A DNA stretch of 57,198 nt from Streptomyces sp. NK15101. GTDB lineage: Bacteria > Actinomycetota > Actinomycetes > Streptomycetales > Streptomycetaceae. The stretch spans positions 1 through 57,198 of the forward strand of contig NZ_JAINVG010000047.1 of the NCBI RefSeq assembly GCF_020400725.1. The letters run 5' to 3'. Of the stretch, positions 39,701 to 48,302 are shown piece by piece (within the stretch, counting starts at the first letter, position 1; each line of letters starts with the position of its first letter). The position numbers were made by a program, and so were the translations under genes. The notes under the pieces were generated by a model. That model saw only the letters and a program-made list of their open reading frames with translations. It made no database searches and was not told the origin of the DNA.

Positions 39701-40890
39701 CACGCCTTCATCTCCTGCCTCTTGGCCGCGGGCGCGAAGCGGAAGAGCTCGCTCAGACGGAGCCCGCGGTACGTTCCCGCGATCGATGTCCACACGGCAC
39801 ACACGATCGCGAGCTGGAGGGGCGCCGCCTCCGCGACCTCGCGCACGTACGGCGTCAGGAGGAGCAGCGCCACCAGGACGGCCGTGCCCATGGTCAGGGC
39901 GGCTCCCGTCGCGGCGGCCCTCACGCCGTCGAGGTCCCACGCCTCCCACAGGCGCTCGGTGACGATCGCCGTGACGACGACCGGCAGCGACATCCCCCAC
40001 GAGTCCGAGAGCCCGAAACCGCCCAGGGCGAGCTGGGCGGCGATCAGGCCCGAGGTGACCACCGCGATCAGCACGCCGAGCCGGGCGACCCGCGGAAGGT
40101 GCAGGCGGCGCAGCAGGGGCTGCACGGCGAACCCGAGCGCGAACATCACGAGCGTCAGCGGCACGCCGAGGGGCAGGCCCGCCTGCGCGTACGCCAGGGC
40201 CAGCAGCACCGGGCTGAACGTGCCCAGGGTGTTCAGTCCGACGACCACCCGGAGCACCACGATCAGCAGGGCCGCCAGGGGCAGCAGCGCCATCATCGAC
40301 ACGGGGTCGATCGCCGGTGCCCTGGCGAACAGGATGCGCAGGGCCGACGGCGCGGCGACGGAGTCGGGCTGGGTGAGCAGCCGCTTGCCCACGGCCACGT
40401 GAAGTCCCCGGACCTCCTGTCGTCCGAGCAGGACGGGAGTCTCACGCTTGGAGCGGTTGTTGACGCTGAGCTTGGCGACGAAGGAGCGGCCGGCCAGCCG
40501 CACCGTGGCGTCGACCACCGGGCGCTTCTCACGGCCGAGCGCCGACCCCACGGTGATCCTCGGCACCGCGGCAAGGTCGAAACCGAGCTCCTTCGCCAGT
40601 GCCGTGTCCACCGACGACGTAGACGCACCGGTGTCGATCAGAGCGAGGACCTCGGAACTGCGTCCTGTCGGTCCGCTGATGCGCACCATCTCCCGTTCGC
40701 CGATGACCTCGGGCGACCGGCTCAGGGGCCTGTCGGGGGAGCCGAGCACCCCCAGCAGCAGGAAGCTCAGGCAGGCCACGGCGGCCAGCACCTTCACGAC
40801 CACGGGCACCTTTCCGCGGCCACCGCGGCGGGCGCCCGCCGCCCGCTCCCCGTTCTCCGGACTCTCTTCGTACTTCTGCAGGTCATGCAT
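39700..40890 (-). CDS. Retropepsin-like (RimB/DUF785) domain fused to 7TM domain
   Basis: A 396-residue fusion. After one N-terminal membrane helix (VVVKVLAAVACLSFLLLGVL) comes an extracytoplasmic aspartic protease-like domain with LALIDTGASTSSVD as active-site loop and VLLGRQEVRGLHV, as in the ATP-dependent zinc protease/RimB family. The C-terminal half has about seven membrane helices like the 7TM module usually fused to an inactive transglutaminase in this gene neighbourhood. ATG 40890 (MHDLQKYEESPENG) was chosen over the longer frame to 41016. It heads a three-gene unit with the ligase and the small protein. Possibly it processes or exports the ligase product. Confidence 0.75.
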   Translation of the reverse strand: MHDLQKYEESPENGERAAGARRGGRGKVPVVVKVLAAVACLSFLLLGVLGSPDRPLSRSPEVIGEREMVRISGPTGRSSEVLALIDTGASTSSVDTALAKELGFDLAAVPRITVGSALGREKRPVVDATVRLAGRSFVAKLSVNNRSKRETPVLLGRQEVRGLHVAVGKRLLTQPDSVAAPSALRILFARAPAIDPVSMMALLPLAALLIVVLRVVVGLNTLGTFSPVLLALAYAQAGLPLGVPLTLVMFALGFAVQPLLRRLHLPRVARLGVLIAVVTSGLIAAQLALGGFGLSDSWGMSLPVVVTAIVTERLWEAWDLDGVRAAATGAALTMGTAVLVALLLLTPYVREVAEAAPLQLAIVCAVWTSIAGTYRGLRLSELFRFAPAAKRQEMKA

Positions 40891-41042
40891 GGGAAAAGCC
40901 TTGAACAGGGGGTCGGCTCCCAGTAGTACCGATCGGCCCGCGGAGGGCAACGAAAGTTGTCCGTGCGCCGTTTCCGACCCCGCCCGTCCCCTCGGCAGGG
41001 CCGTGATCCTGTCCATCGGACGGGCCCGGTAAGGTTTGGGCC

Positions 41043-41624
41043 ATGGCGTCTCGCAGCACTCAGCTCCTCGAAGCCGCCGCCCGGGTGATCGCCCGGCGCG
41101 GGGTCCGAGGCCTGCGCGTGGAGGAGCTCGCCGCCGAGGCGGGCGTGTCCACCGCGCTGATCTACTACCACTTCAAGGACCGCGCCGGGATCCTGCGCAA
41201 GACGCTGGAGTTCATCAGCGACCGCGCCGAGCGCTACACGACCCACCGCGACCCGGACGCCGAACCGCTCAGCCCGCGCGAGGAGCTGGAGCAGACGCTC
41301 CTCCTCGAACTCCAGGACTCGACCGAGGTCAGGGAGAACAGCACCGCCTGGGGGGAGTTGCGGGCCAGCGCCGTCTTCGACGAGGTGCTGCGCGAAGACC
41401 TGCTGCGTGCCACCCGGGTCTGGGTGCAGGAGGTGGCGGCCCTGTTGGGCCAGGTCCGGCCGATGGCCTCGGCAGCCGCCCTCGAGTCCGCCGCCGAGCG
41501 ACTCACCGCCCTCCTGGAGGGTCTGAGCATGCGCTGGCTCAGCGGTACGCTCCAGATCGCCCACGCCCGGACCCTGATGGGCGAGGCCATCGACGCCGAG
41601 ATCGACCGGCTGGACCGCTCGTAA
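41043..41624 (+). CDS. TetR-family regulator 2 of the deiminase island
   Basis: A 193-residue TetR protein paralogous over its whole length to the one at 32920. The DNA-binding part (ARVIARRGVRGLRVEELAAE, then AGVSTALIYYHFKDRAGI) differs at only a few positions, and the turn and recognition helix GVSTALIYYHF is identical. The ligand-binding half is more diverged, yet motifs such as VRENSTAWGELRASA and RLTALLEGLSMRWLSG are shared. No copy of the island operator precedes it, so it may not be autoregulated. It lies just upstream of the urease promoter. Confidence 0.88.
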   Translation: MASRSTQLLEAAARVIARRGVRGLRVEELAAEAGVSTALIYYHFKDRAGILRKTLEFISDRAERYTTHRDPDAEPLSPREELEQTLLLELQDSTEVRENSTAWGELRASAVFDEVLREDLLRATRVWVQEVAALLGQVRPMASAAALESAAERLTALLEGLSMRWLSGTLQIAHARTLMGEAIDAEIDRLDRS

Positions 41625-41831
41625 CGCGGTTCTCCCCGGCACACGGCGCGCCGTGCCGACCGTGACGGACCCGGTCGTCCGGTGCGGGCCGCCGCCGATC
41701 GCGGGACGGCGCGCCTTCGGCGAGATCGATCGGTTCATGCGCCGCCGCCTGATCGGGGCGTGCACCAGGACCTGACCGGTTCCCGCCCTCCACTGAGAGT
41801 GGCGGAGGCGGGTTTCCGCAGGTCCACTGTC

Positions 41832-41860
41832 TTGACTGATATTTCAGTCAGTGCGACAGT
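41832..41860 (+). promoter_or_regulatory. Promoter with operator for the urease genes
   Basis: TTGACTGATATTTCAGTCAG (41832-41851) with TTGACT as -35 and GACAGT 17 bp downstream as -10. The arms carry two mismatches. The rest of the 340-bp gap between TetR 2 and ureAB holds no other recognised feature. Confidence 0.75.
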
Positions 41861-41965
41861 GAATTTCCTCCACCCGTTTCTGACGTTTCGCGGAAAGGAA
41901 GGGACGACCTTGCGTGTGACCAGGCCCTTCAGACGTGCAGCCAGGCCTTTCAGGCAGGCGACGAC

Positions 41966-42661
41966 ATGCCCCTGACCCCCACCGAGCGCGACCGGCTCCT
42001 CCTCTTCACCGCCGCCCAGCTCGCCCGGACCCGCCTGGAGCGCGGACTGCGGCTCAACGTGCCGGAGGCGACCGCGCTGATCGCCGACACGGTGTGCGAG
42101 GCCGCGCGTGACGGCCTTCGTCTGGCCGAGGCGCTCGACCGCGGACGCGGTGTCCTCGGCCCGGACGACGTGCTCCCCGGCGTCACCGACGTCGTGACGG
42201 AGATCCAGGTCGAGGCGGTGTTCGACGACGGCACCCGGCTGGCCGTCATCAGCGCTCCGTTCGGCGAGGTGGAGCACGACGACGGCGCACCCGGGGCCGT
42301 CCTGCCCCACACGGACACCCTGCCGGAGCCGGAACCGGCGGTCACTCTGCGAGTGCGCAACACGGCCACGGTCCCGGTCAGCGTGACCTCGCACTTCCAC
42401 TTCTTCGAGGCGAACCCGCGGCTGGACTTCGACCGGGCCGCCGCCTACGGGATGCGACTGGCGGCCCAGGCCGGCTCGTCCACCCGGTTCGACCCCGGCG
42501 CCGTCGTGGAGGTCGGACTCGTACCGATGGGGGGCGACAGGATCGCCATCGGTTTCGCGGGCCTGGTCGACGGCCCGCTCGACGCGCCCGGCACGAAGGC
42601 CGAGGCCCTCAAACGCGCCGCCGCCTGCGGCTACCTCGGAGCGGAAGGGGCAGAGCGATGA
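41966..42661 (+). CDS. ureAB: Fused urease gamma/beta subunit
   Basis: A 231-residue natural fusion. Residues 1-100 are UreA (gamma): MPLTPTERDRLLLFTAAQLA, LNVPEATALIADTVCEAARD, VLPGVTDVVTEIQVEAVF. Residues about 130-225 are UreB (beta): VRNTATVPVSVTSHFHFFEA, NPRLDFDRAAAYGMRLA, FDPGAVVEVGL, and GFAGLVDG. Fused gamma-beta subunits are known in some ureases, for example Helicobacter. Its TGA overlaps the ureC ATG. In standard ureases these subunits shape the trimer around the UreC active site. The start is ATG 41966; upstream in-frame TTG codons seem less likely. Confidence 0.9.
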   Translation: MPLTPTERDRLLLFTAAQLARTRLERGLRLNVPEATALIADTVCEAARDGLRLAEALDRGRGVLGPDDVLPGVTDVVTEIQVEAVFDDGTRLAVISAPFGEVEHDDGAPGAVLPHTDTLPEPEPAVTLRVRNTATVPVSVTSHFHFFEANPRLDFDRAAAYGMRLAAQAGSSTRFDPGAVVEVGLVPMGGDRIAIGFAGLVDGPLDAPGTKAEALKRAAACGYLGAEGAER

Positions 42662-44409
42662 GCAGGCCCACCAGACACAGTGACCACTGCGCGCCCGGCA
42701 GCAGTCGGCACATCGACCCGCACGAGTACGCCACCGTGCACGGGCCCCGCGCGGGGGACCGGGTCCGGCTCGGTGACTCGGGGCTCGTCGTACGGGTGGA
42801 GTCGGACGCGCAGGCGTACGGCGACGAGTTCCTGGCCGGCTTCGGCAAGACCGCCCGCGACGGCATGCATCTGAAGGCCGCGGCCGTCCGCGAGACCTGC
42901 GACGTCGTCATCACCAATGTCCTGGTCATCGACGCCGTGCAGGGCATCCGCAAGGTGTCCGTCGGCATCCGTGAGGGCCGGATCCACGCCATCGGGCGGG
43001 CCGGCAACCCCGACACCCTCGACGGTGTCGACGTCGTCGTCGGGACGGGAACGACGATGATCCCGGGGGAGGGGCTCATCGCCACCGCCGGTGCGATCGA
43101 CACCCACGTCCATCTGCTCTCTCCCCGGATCATGGAGGCGTCCCTCGCCTCCGGCGTCACCACGATCATCGGCCAGGAGATCGGGCCGAGTTGGGGCGTC
43201 GGCGTCAACTCCCCCTGGGCCCTGAAGCTCGGGTTCAACGCCTTCGACGCGTGGCCGGTCAACATCGGCTTCCTCGCCCGGGGTTCCGCGTCCGACGAAG
43301 CCCCCCTGGTCGAGGCGTTGGCCGAGGGCGGTGCCTGCGGCTTCAAGGTGCACGAGGACATGGGCGCCCACACCCGGGCCCTGGACACCGCACTGCGGGT
43401 CGCCGAGGAGCACGACGTCCAGGTCGCGCTGCACTCCGACGGCCTGAACGAGTGCCTGTCGGTCGAGGACACCCTCAAGGTCCTGGAGGGCCGGACGATC
43501 CACGCCTTCCACATCGAGGGCTGCGGCGGCGGACACGTCCCCAACGTCCTGAAGATGGCGGGCGTGCCGAACGTCATCGGCTCCTCCACCAACCCCACGC
43601 TGCCCTTCGGGCGGGACGCGGTCGCCGAGCACTACGGGATGATCGTCTCCGTCCATGCGCTCAAGACGGATCTGCCCGGCGACGCGGCGATGGCGCGCGA
43701 CCGGATCCGGGCCGGGACAATGGGCGCGGAGGACGTCCTGCACGACCTCGGCGCGATCGGGATCACCTCCTCCGACGCGCAGGGGATGGGAAGGGCCGGC
43801 GAGACCGTACGCCGGACCTTCGCCATGGCCGGGAAGATGAAGGCCGAGCTCGGCCCCATGGAGGGCGACGGCGCGCACGACGACAACGCGCGCGTGCTGC
43901 GCTACATGGCCAAGCTCACCATCAACCCGGCGATCGCCCACGGCCTCGCCCACGAGATCGGCTCGATCGAGGTCGGGAAGATGGCCGACATCGTGCTGTG
44001 GCGCCCGCCCTTCTTCGGCGCCAAACCGCAGATGGTCATCAAGAACGGCTTCCCCGCCTACGGGGTGACCGGCGATCCGAACGCCGCCACCGACACCTGC
44101 GAACCGCTGGTCCTGGGACCGCTGTTCGGCGCGCACGGTGCCGCTCCGGCCGAGCTGTCCGTCGCCTTCGTCAGCCGCGCCGCCGCCGAGTCGGGGTCGT
44201 TCGGCTCGCCGTACGACATGCTGGGCACGCGGCGCAGGCGTGTGGCCGTACGGGGGACCCGGGGCATCGGACCGGCCGACATGGTGCGCAACGCCCGCCT
44301 CGGACAGGTGGACGTGGACCCGCACAGTGGTCTCGTGACCCTGGACGGAGCTCCGATGCGCTCCGAGCCGGCGGAGCAGGTGCCATTGAGCCGCCTGTAC
44401 TTCCTCTGA
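42658..44409 (+). CDS. ureC: Divergent urease alpha subunit
   Basis: A 583-residue UreC homologue of the amidohydrolase superfamily. All nickel-site residues can be placed: His150 and His152 (DTHVHLLSP), carbamylated Lys230 (GFKVHEDMG), His259 (ALHSDGLNE), His285 (FHIEGCGGGH) and Asp373 (SSDAQGMGR). The mobile flap is different from canonical UreC: where ureases read MVCHHLD, this reads IVSVHALK. The catalytic His (333) is kept, but the flap Cys is Val332 and the next His is Ala. The N-terminus is also longer and divergent. No ureD, ureE, ureF or ureG lies in the window, so maturation would rely on chromosomal genes elsewhere. It may be a true urease or an enzyme for a substituted urea. Confidence 0.88.
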   Translation: MSRPTRHSDHCAPGSSRHIDPHEYATVHGPRAGDRVRLGDSGLVVRVESDAQAYGDEFLAGFGKTARDGMHLKAAAVRETCDVVITNVLVIDAVQGIRKVSVGIREGRIHAIGRAGNPDTLDGVDVVVGTGTTMIPGEGLIATAGAIDTHVHLLSPRIMEASLASGVTTIIGQEIGPSWGVGVNSPWALKLGFNAFDAWPVNIGFLARGSASDEAPLVEALAEGGACGFKVHEDMGAHTRALDTALRVAEEHDVQVALHSDGLNECLSVEDTLKVLEGRTIHAFHIEGCGGGHVPNVLKMAGVPNVIGSSTNPTLPFGRDAVAEHYGMIVSVHALKTDLPGDAAMARDRIRAGTMGAEDVLHDLGAIGITSSDAQGMGRAGETVRRTFAMAGKMKAELGPMEGDGAHDDNARVLRYMAKLTINPAIAHGLAHEIGSIEVGKMADIVLWRPPFFGAKPQMVIKNGFPAYGVTGDPNAATDTCEPLVLGPLFGAHGAAPAELSVAFVSRAAAESGSFGSPYDMLGTRRRRVAVRGTRGIGPADMVRNARLGQVDVDPHSGLVTLDGAPMRSEPAEQVPLSRLYFL

Positions 44410-44449
44410 TCCCTCCCCTGAATGAACCGAGAAAAGCATGCCTCCACTC

Positions 44450-44478
44450 TTGACTGAAATTTCAGTCGAATGGAGGAT
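44450..44478 (+). promoter_or_regulatory. Promoter with operator for deiminase copy 4 and transporter
   Basis: TTGACTGAAATTTCAGTCGA (44450-44469), near-perfect palindrome. TTGACT is the -35 and GAGGAT 17 bp downstream the -10. The gene start at 44572 leaves a leader of about 85 bp. Confidence 0.83.
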
Positions 44479-44571
44479 GCTGTTCACACCGCGTACCCGT
44501 TCCTGCGCCTCCGCCCGGCCGAGCCGGCCGCCGCCGACGGGTACTTCTGGCGAAACGAAGAGAGACCCGTG

Positions 44572-45588
44572 ATGACTGCATTCCGTATGCCTGCCGAGTG
44601 GTCCGAGCACGAGGGGTGTCTGATGGCCTGGCCCGTCCGTGAGGACCTGTGGGGCAGCGTGCTGGACGACGTCAAGGAGGAGTACGCGAACGTCGCGCGT
44701 GCGATCGCCGAGTTCGAGCCCGTGACCATGGTCGCGCCGCCCGGCCACGGCGAGGAGGCCAGGAGCAGGTGCGGTCAGGAGATCACCGTGGTGGAGCTGG
44801 CCCAGGACGACTCGTGGTTCCGGGACTCCGCCCCGCTGTTCGTGCTCGACGGTGACGGCAACCGCGCCGGAGTGGACTTCCGCTTCAACGCCTGGGGCCG
44901 CAAGCACAGCCCGTACGACTCCGACGACCGGGTCAGCGGCCTCCTCCTGGAGCACCTGGGCGTCGAGCGCATCCCCTCCGACATGATCCTGGAGGGCGGG
45001 GCGATCACGGTCGACGGCGAGGGAACGCTGATCACGACCGAACAGTGTCTCCTGCACCCCAACAGGAACCCCGGCATGAACCGGGACGAGATCGAGGCCG
45101 AGCTGAAATCCCAGCTCGGAGTCAGCAAGGTTGTATGGCTGCCGTACGGCGGCCTGCTGGACACGGAGACCGACGGGCACGTCGACGGCGTCTGCGCCTT
45201 CGCCGCCCCGGGTACCGTGGTGGTCTCCCTCCCCGACGACCCCGAGCACCCGGACTACGCCCGGATGCGGGCCAACCGCGCGGTTCTCGAATCGACCCGG
45301 GACGCCCGCGGCCGCCGACTGGAGATCATCGACGTCCCCCAGACCGCGTTCGTCGAGATGCCGGACGGAGCGGTCGAGGTGTCGTACCTGAACTACTACG
45401 TGGCCAACGGCGGCGTCGTCGTCCCGGTGGCGGGCGTGCCCCAGGACGAGGCCGCGCTCGCCGTGATCGCCTCGGCATACCCGGGCCGCAAGGTCGTCCC
45501 GGTGCAGGCGATCGCGATCGCGTTCGGCGGGGGCGGCGTGCACTGCATCACCCAGCAGATCCCCGCCGCACGTCCCTCCGCCGCGTAA
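44572..45588 (+). CDS. Cytosolic agmatine deiminase-family enzyme (copy 4)
   Basis: A 338-residue deiminase without any signal peptide, the only cytosolic copy and closest in form to classical agmatine deiminase. Motifs: MPAEWSEHEGCLMAWP, WFRDSAP, EGGAITVDG, HPNRNPGM, ETDGHVDGVCAF (catalytic His) and GGGGVHCITQ with nucleophile Cys325. ATG 44572 follows GAAGAGAG; the longer frame from 44470 starts inside the promoter and is rejected. If the substrate is agmatine, the product is N-carbamoylputrescine plus ammonia; no carbamoylputrescine amidase is visible nearby. The ABC importer genes follow after a hairpin. Confidence 0.88.
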   Translation: MTAFRMPAEWSEHEGCLMAWPVREDLWGSVLDDVKEEYANVARAIAEFEPVTMVAPPGHGEEARSRCGQEITVVELAQDDSWFRDSAPLFVLDGDGNRAGVDFRFNAWGRKHSPYDSDDRVSGLLLEHLGVERIPSDMILEGGAITVDGEGTLITTEQCLLHPNRNPGMNRDEIEAELKSQLGVSKVVWLPYGGLLDTETDGHVDGVCAFAAPGTVVVSLPDDPEHPDYARMRANRAVLESTRDARGRRLEIIDVPQTAFVEMPDGAVEVSYLNYYVANGGVVVPVAGVPQDEAALAVIASAYPGRKVVPVQAIAIAFGGGGVHCITQQIPAARPSAA

Positions 45589-45606
45589 AGCGGTCCCGCC
45601 GCTCCC

Positions 45607-45630
45607 GACGGGCCGGCCCCACGGCCCGTC
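45607..45630. terminator. Hairpin between deiminase copy 4 and the ABC importer
   Basis: GACGGGCCG (45607-45615) pairs with CGGCCCGTC (45622-45630). With no other promoter evident before 45667, it may act as a partial terminator or mRNA-stabilising element within the operon. Confidence 0.5.
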
Positions 45631-45666
45631 ACCCCTCCGCATCCCTCACGGAAAGACAGCGCGCCG

Positions 45667-47346
45667 ATGACGACCTCCCCCGTCCAAGGCCCCAGACGGC
45701 CCTCCCGCCGTCGCGGCCGGATCGCCGCCGCGACCGCGGTCCTGGCCTCGTTCGCCCTGCTCGCGGCCTGTTCCGGTCCGCCCAAGAGCGGCACGGGCAG
45801 TACCGGCGCAGAGGTGAAGCTCTCCGCCTCGACGCCTCCGGCCCGCGGCGAGATCGACTCCTTCACCTGGGCCGTCTACGCCGAGCCGCCCACCCTCGAC
45901 TACACGGTCGCGTTCGACTACCCGCAGAACACGATCCTGTCCAACGTGTGCGAGAGCCTGATGCGCTGGACCCCGGGGCTCACCGTGCAGCCCGGCCTGG
46001 CCCGGAAGGCCTCGAACCCCGACCCCAACACCTGGGTCTACGACCTGCGCGCGGGCGTCCGCTTCCACGACGGCAAGGTGATGACCGCCGACGACGTGGT
46101 CTACAGCCTCGGCCGACAGCGGGACCCGAAGAACGCCGCCGCCTGGGCCCAGGTCTTCCAGAACGTCACCTCCGTGACGAAGACCGGCCCCCTCCAGGTC
46201 ACCGTCAAACTCAAGAAGACCGACTCGCAGTTCCCCCAGTACATGGCGACCGCCGCGGGCGTCGTCGCCTCCAAGGCGGGCGTCGAGGCGGCCGGCAAGG
46301 ACTACGGCACCTCCGGAGACCTCGCCTGCACCGGTCCGTTCAAGCTCGGCGCGTGGAGCAAGGGCCAGTCGATCGAGCTGGAGCGCTTCGACGGCTACTG
46401 GGGCACGAAGGCCAAGGCGAAGAAGGCCGTCTTCCGGATCCTGACCGACCCCTCGGCCCGCACCAACGCCATGCTCAGCGGCGAGATCGACGGCGGCTAC
46501 CTGATCCCCACCGAGAGCTACGACCGCCTCAGGAACAGCGGCGTCGGCACCCTCTGGTTCGGCGAGGGCCTCAGCACGGTCAACGTCAACATCACCAACA
46601 TGACGGGCCCGCTCGGCGACCTCCGGGTCCGCAAGGCGCTCTCCCTGGCCCTGGACCGGTCCGGCTTCGTCAAGGCCGGCCTCGGCGGCGCCGGCACCGT
46701 CACCGCCTCGCTCACCACCCGAGCCGCCTGGGCCGGAGCCTCGGAGCAGACCCGCGAGGCCGCCTTCGACGGACTGCCGCCGGCCGCCCAGGACATCGAG
46801 AAGGCCAAGGCGCTGATCAAGGAGGCCGGCGCCACGGGCAAGACCCTGACCGTCGCCACCAGCTCCATCGGCCAGGACGTCTCGCTCCTCGCCACCGCGA
46901 TCCAGTCCGCCGGCACGCAGATCGGGCTGAGGATCAACCTCAGGACGATCGCCCCCAACGCCTTCACGGCGCTGTTCACCGACCCGACGGCGCGCGAGGG
47001 AATCGACATGTTCCCGCTCACCTACTACAACTCGATCACCGACCCGCTGGACCTGCTGCAGAACTTCAAGACCGGCGCCTACATGAACTTCGCGGACTTC
47101 AGCGACAAGGGCTACGACGCGCTCGTCGACCAGGCCACCGGCGTGTACGAGCCGGAGCAGCGGATGAGGATCGAGACGGAGATGCAGAAGCGGGTGGCCG
47201 AGCAGCTGCCCTGGATCCCGGTCGCCGAGTGGCCCACCGCGGTCTTCCTCAACAAGAGGATCACCGGCGCCCCCACCACCATCTCGTACATGTACCACCC
47301 GTGGGCCGCCAGCGTCGGCGCGGCGGACGCGGGGGCCACGCGGTGA
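45667..47346 (+). CDS. ABC transporter substrate-binding lipoprotein (SBP family 5)
   Basis: A 559-residue solute-binding protein for peptide/nickel-type importers. The signal is basic (RRPSRRRGRIAAATAVLASF) with lipobox LLAAC, lipidated Cys35. Family-5 motifs: FDYPQNTILSNVCESLMRW, WVYDLRAGVRFHDGKVMTAD, DDVVYSL, GTGPF-like ACTGPFKLGAW, and VRKALSLALDR. Members bind oligopeptides, nickel chelates, opines, or cationic amino compounds. It is first of five overlapping transporter genes in the deiminase copy 4 unit. The ligand could be a guanidino or ureido compound, or peptides; nickel for the urease is also conceivable. Confidence 0.9.
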   Translation: MTTSPVQGPRRPSRRRGRIAAATAVLASFALLAACSGPPKSGTGSTGAEVKLSASTPPARGEIDSFTWAVYAEPPTLDYTVAFDYPQNTILSNVCESLMRWTPGLTVQPGLARKASNPDPNTWVYDLRAGVRFHDGKVMTADDVVYSLGRQRDPKNAAAWAQVFQNVTSVTKTGPLQVTVKLKKTDSQFPQYMATAAGVVASKAGVEAAGKDYGTSGDLACTGPFKLGAWSKGQSIELERFDGYWGTKAKAKKAVFRILTDPSARTNAMLSGEIDGGYLIPTESYDRLRNSGVGTLWFGEGLSTVNVNITNMTGPLGDLRVRKALSLALDRSGFVKAGLGGAGTVTASLTTRAAWAGASEQTREAAFDGLPPAAQDIEKAKALIKEAGATGKTLTVATSSIGQDVSLLATAIQSAGTQIGLRINLRTIAPNAFTALFTDPTAREGIDMFPLTYYNSITDPLDLLQNFKTGAYMNFADFSDKGYDALVDQATGVYEPEQRMRIETEMQKRVAEQLPWIPVAEWPTAVFLNKRITGAPTTISYMYHPWAASVGAADAGATR

Positions 47347-48302
47347 ACTTCGCGAGATTCGCCGTACGCCGGGTGGCGGAGATGGCCGCCACCCTGCTGT
47401 GCGCGTCGTTCGTGGTCTTCGGCGCCATGTACCTGGCGCCGGGCAACCCCGCGAGCTTCCTGCTCTCGGGCCGCTCGGCCTCACCGGAGGCCCTCGCCGC
47501 GATCAACGCCCAGTACCACCTCGACGACCCCTTCCTCGTCCGCTACCTCCGCTGGCTCGGCGACATCGTCCACGGAGACTTCGGCCGGTCCATCACCTAC
47601 CGCACGGACGTCTCCCGGCTCCTCGCCGACCGCCTGCCCACCACGCTGCTCCTCGTGGTGATGGCACTGGCCGTGGTCGTCGTGGTCGGCCTCGTCCTGG
47701 GAGGGGTCGCCGCCGTACGCGGCGGCGGCACCGACTCGGCCATCCTCGTCGGCACCACGATCGCCGTCGGTACCCCCTCCTTCGTCGCGGCCGTCCTGCT
47801 CCAGGGACTCTTCGCCGTCCACCTCGGCTGGTTCCCCAGCAGCGGCTCCGGCGACGGCTTCCTCGACCGGGTATGGCACCTCACCCTGCCCGCGGTCGCC
47901 CTCGCCCTGTACCTGATCGGCATGCTCGCGCGGGTCACCCGCTCGGCCATGCTGGAAGCCCTCGACAGCGAGCACGTCACGGTCGCTCGCAGCCGCGGCG
48001 TCCCGGAACGCCAGGTCATCCGCCGGCACGTCTTCCGGAACTCGCTGGGAACCGTCCTGACCACCGGCGGCCTGATCGTCTCGACGCTGCTGGTCTGCAC
48101 GATCCTCGTGGAGACCGCCTTCAGCATCGGCGGCATCGGCCAGCTCCTCGAACTGTCCACCTCGACCAAGGACTTCCCGACGGTCCAGGCCATCTCCCTG
48201 ATCATCGTCGCCCTGTTCATGATCGTGAACCTCATCGTCGACCTCCTGCTGCCGCTGGTCGACCCGCGGATCACTCTCGGAGCGAGGAGTTCCTCCGCAT
48301 GA
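47343..48302 (+). CDS. ABC transporter permease, DppB type
   Basis: A 319-residue permease with six predicted membrane helices. It begins VNFARFAVRRVAEMAATLLC and has the LAPGNPA, YHLDDPFLVRYLRWLGDIVH and GDFGRSI features of DppB/NikB proteins. The EAA loop that contacts the ATPases is EHVTVARSRGVPERQVIRRH. GTG 47343 overlaps the stop of the binding-protein gene (GTGA). It forms the membrane channel with the next gene product. Confidence 0.9.
   Translation: MNFARFAVRRVAEMAATLLCASFVVFGAMYLAPGNPASFLLSGRSASPEALAAINAQYHLDDPFLVRYLRWLGDIVHGDFGRSITYRTDVSRLLADRLPTTLLLVVMALAVVVVVGLVLGGVAAVRGGGTDSAILVGTTIAVGTPSFVAAVLLQGLFAVHLGWFPSSGSGDGFLDRVWHLTLPAVALALYLIGMLARVTRSAMLEALDSEHVTVARSRGVPERQVIRRHVFRNSLGTVLTTGGLIVSTLLVCTILVETAFSIGGIGQLLELSTSTKDFPTVQAISLIIVALFMIVNLIVDLLLPLVDPRITLGARSSSA

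Noticed and set aside
42631..45642. A 1003-codon minus-strand open frame across the urease and deiminase genes
   Set aside because: It is opposite ureAB, ureC and deiminase copy 4, all recognised with catalytic residues. Such antisense frames are expected from third-position GC bias.
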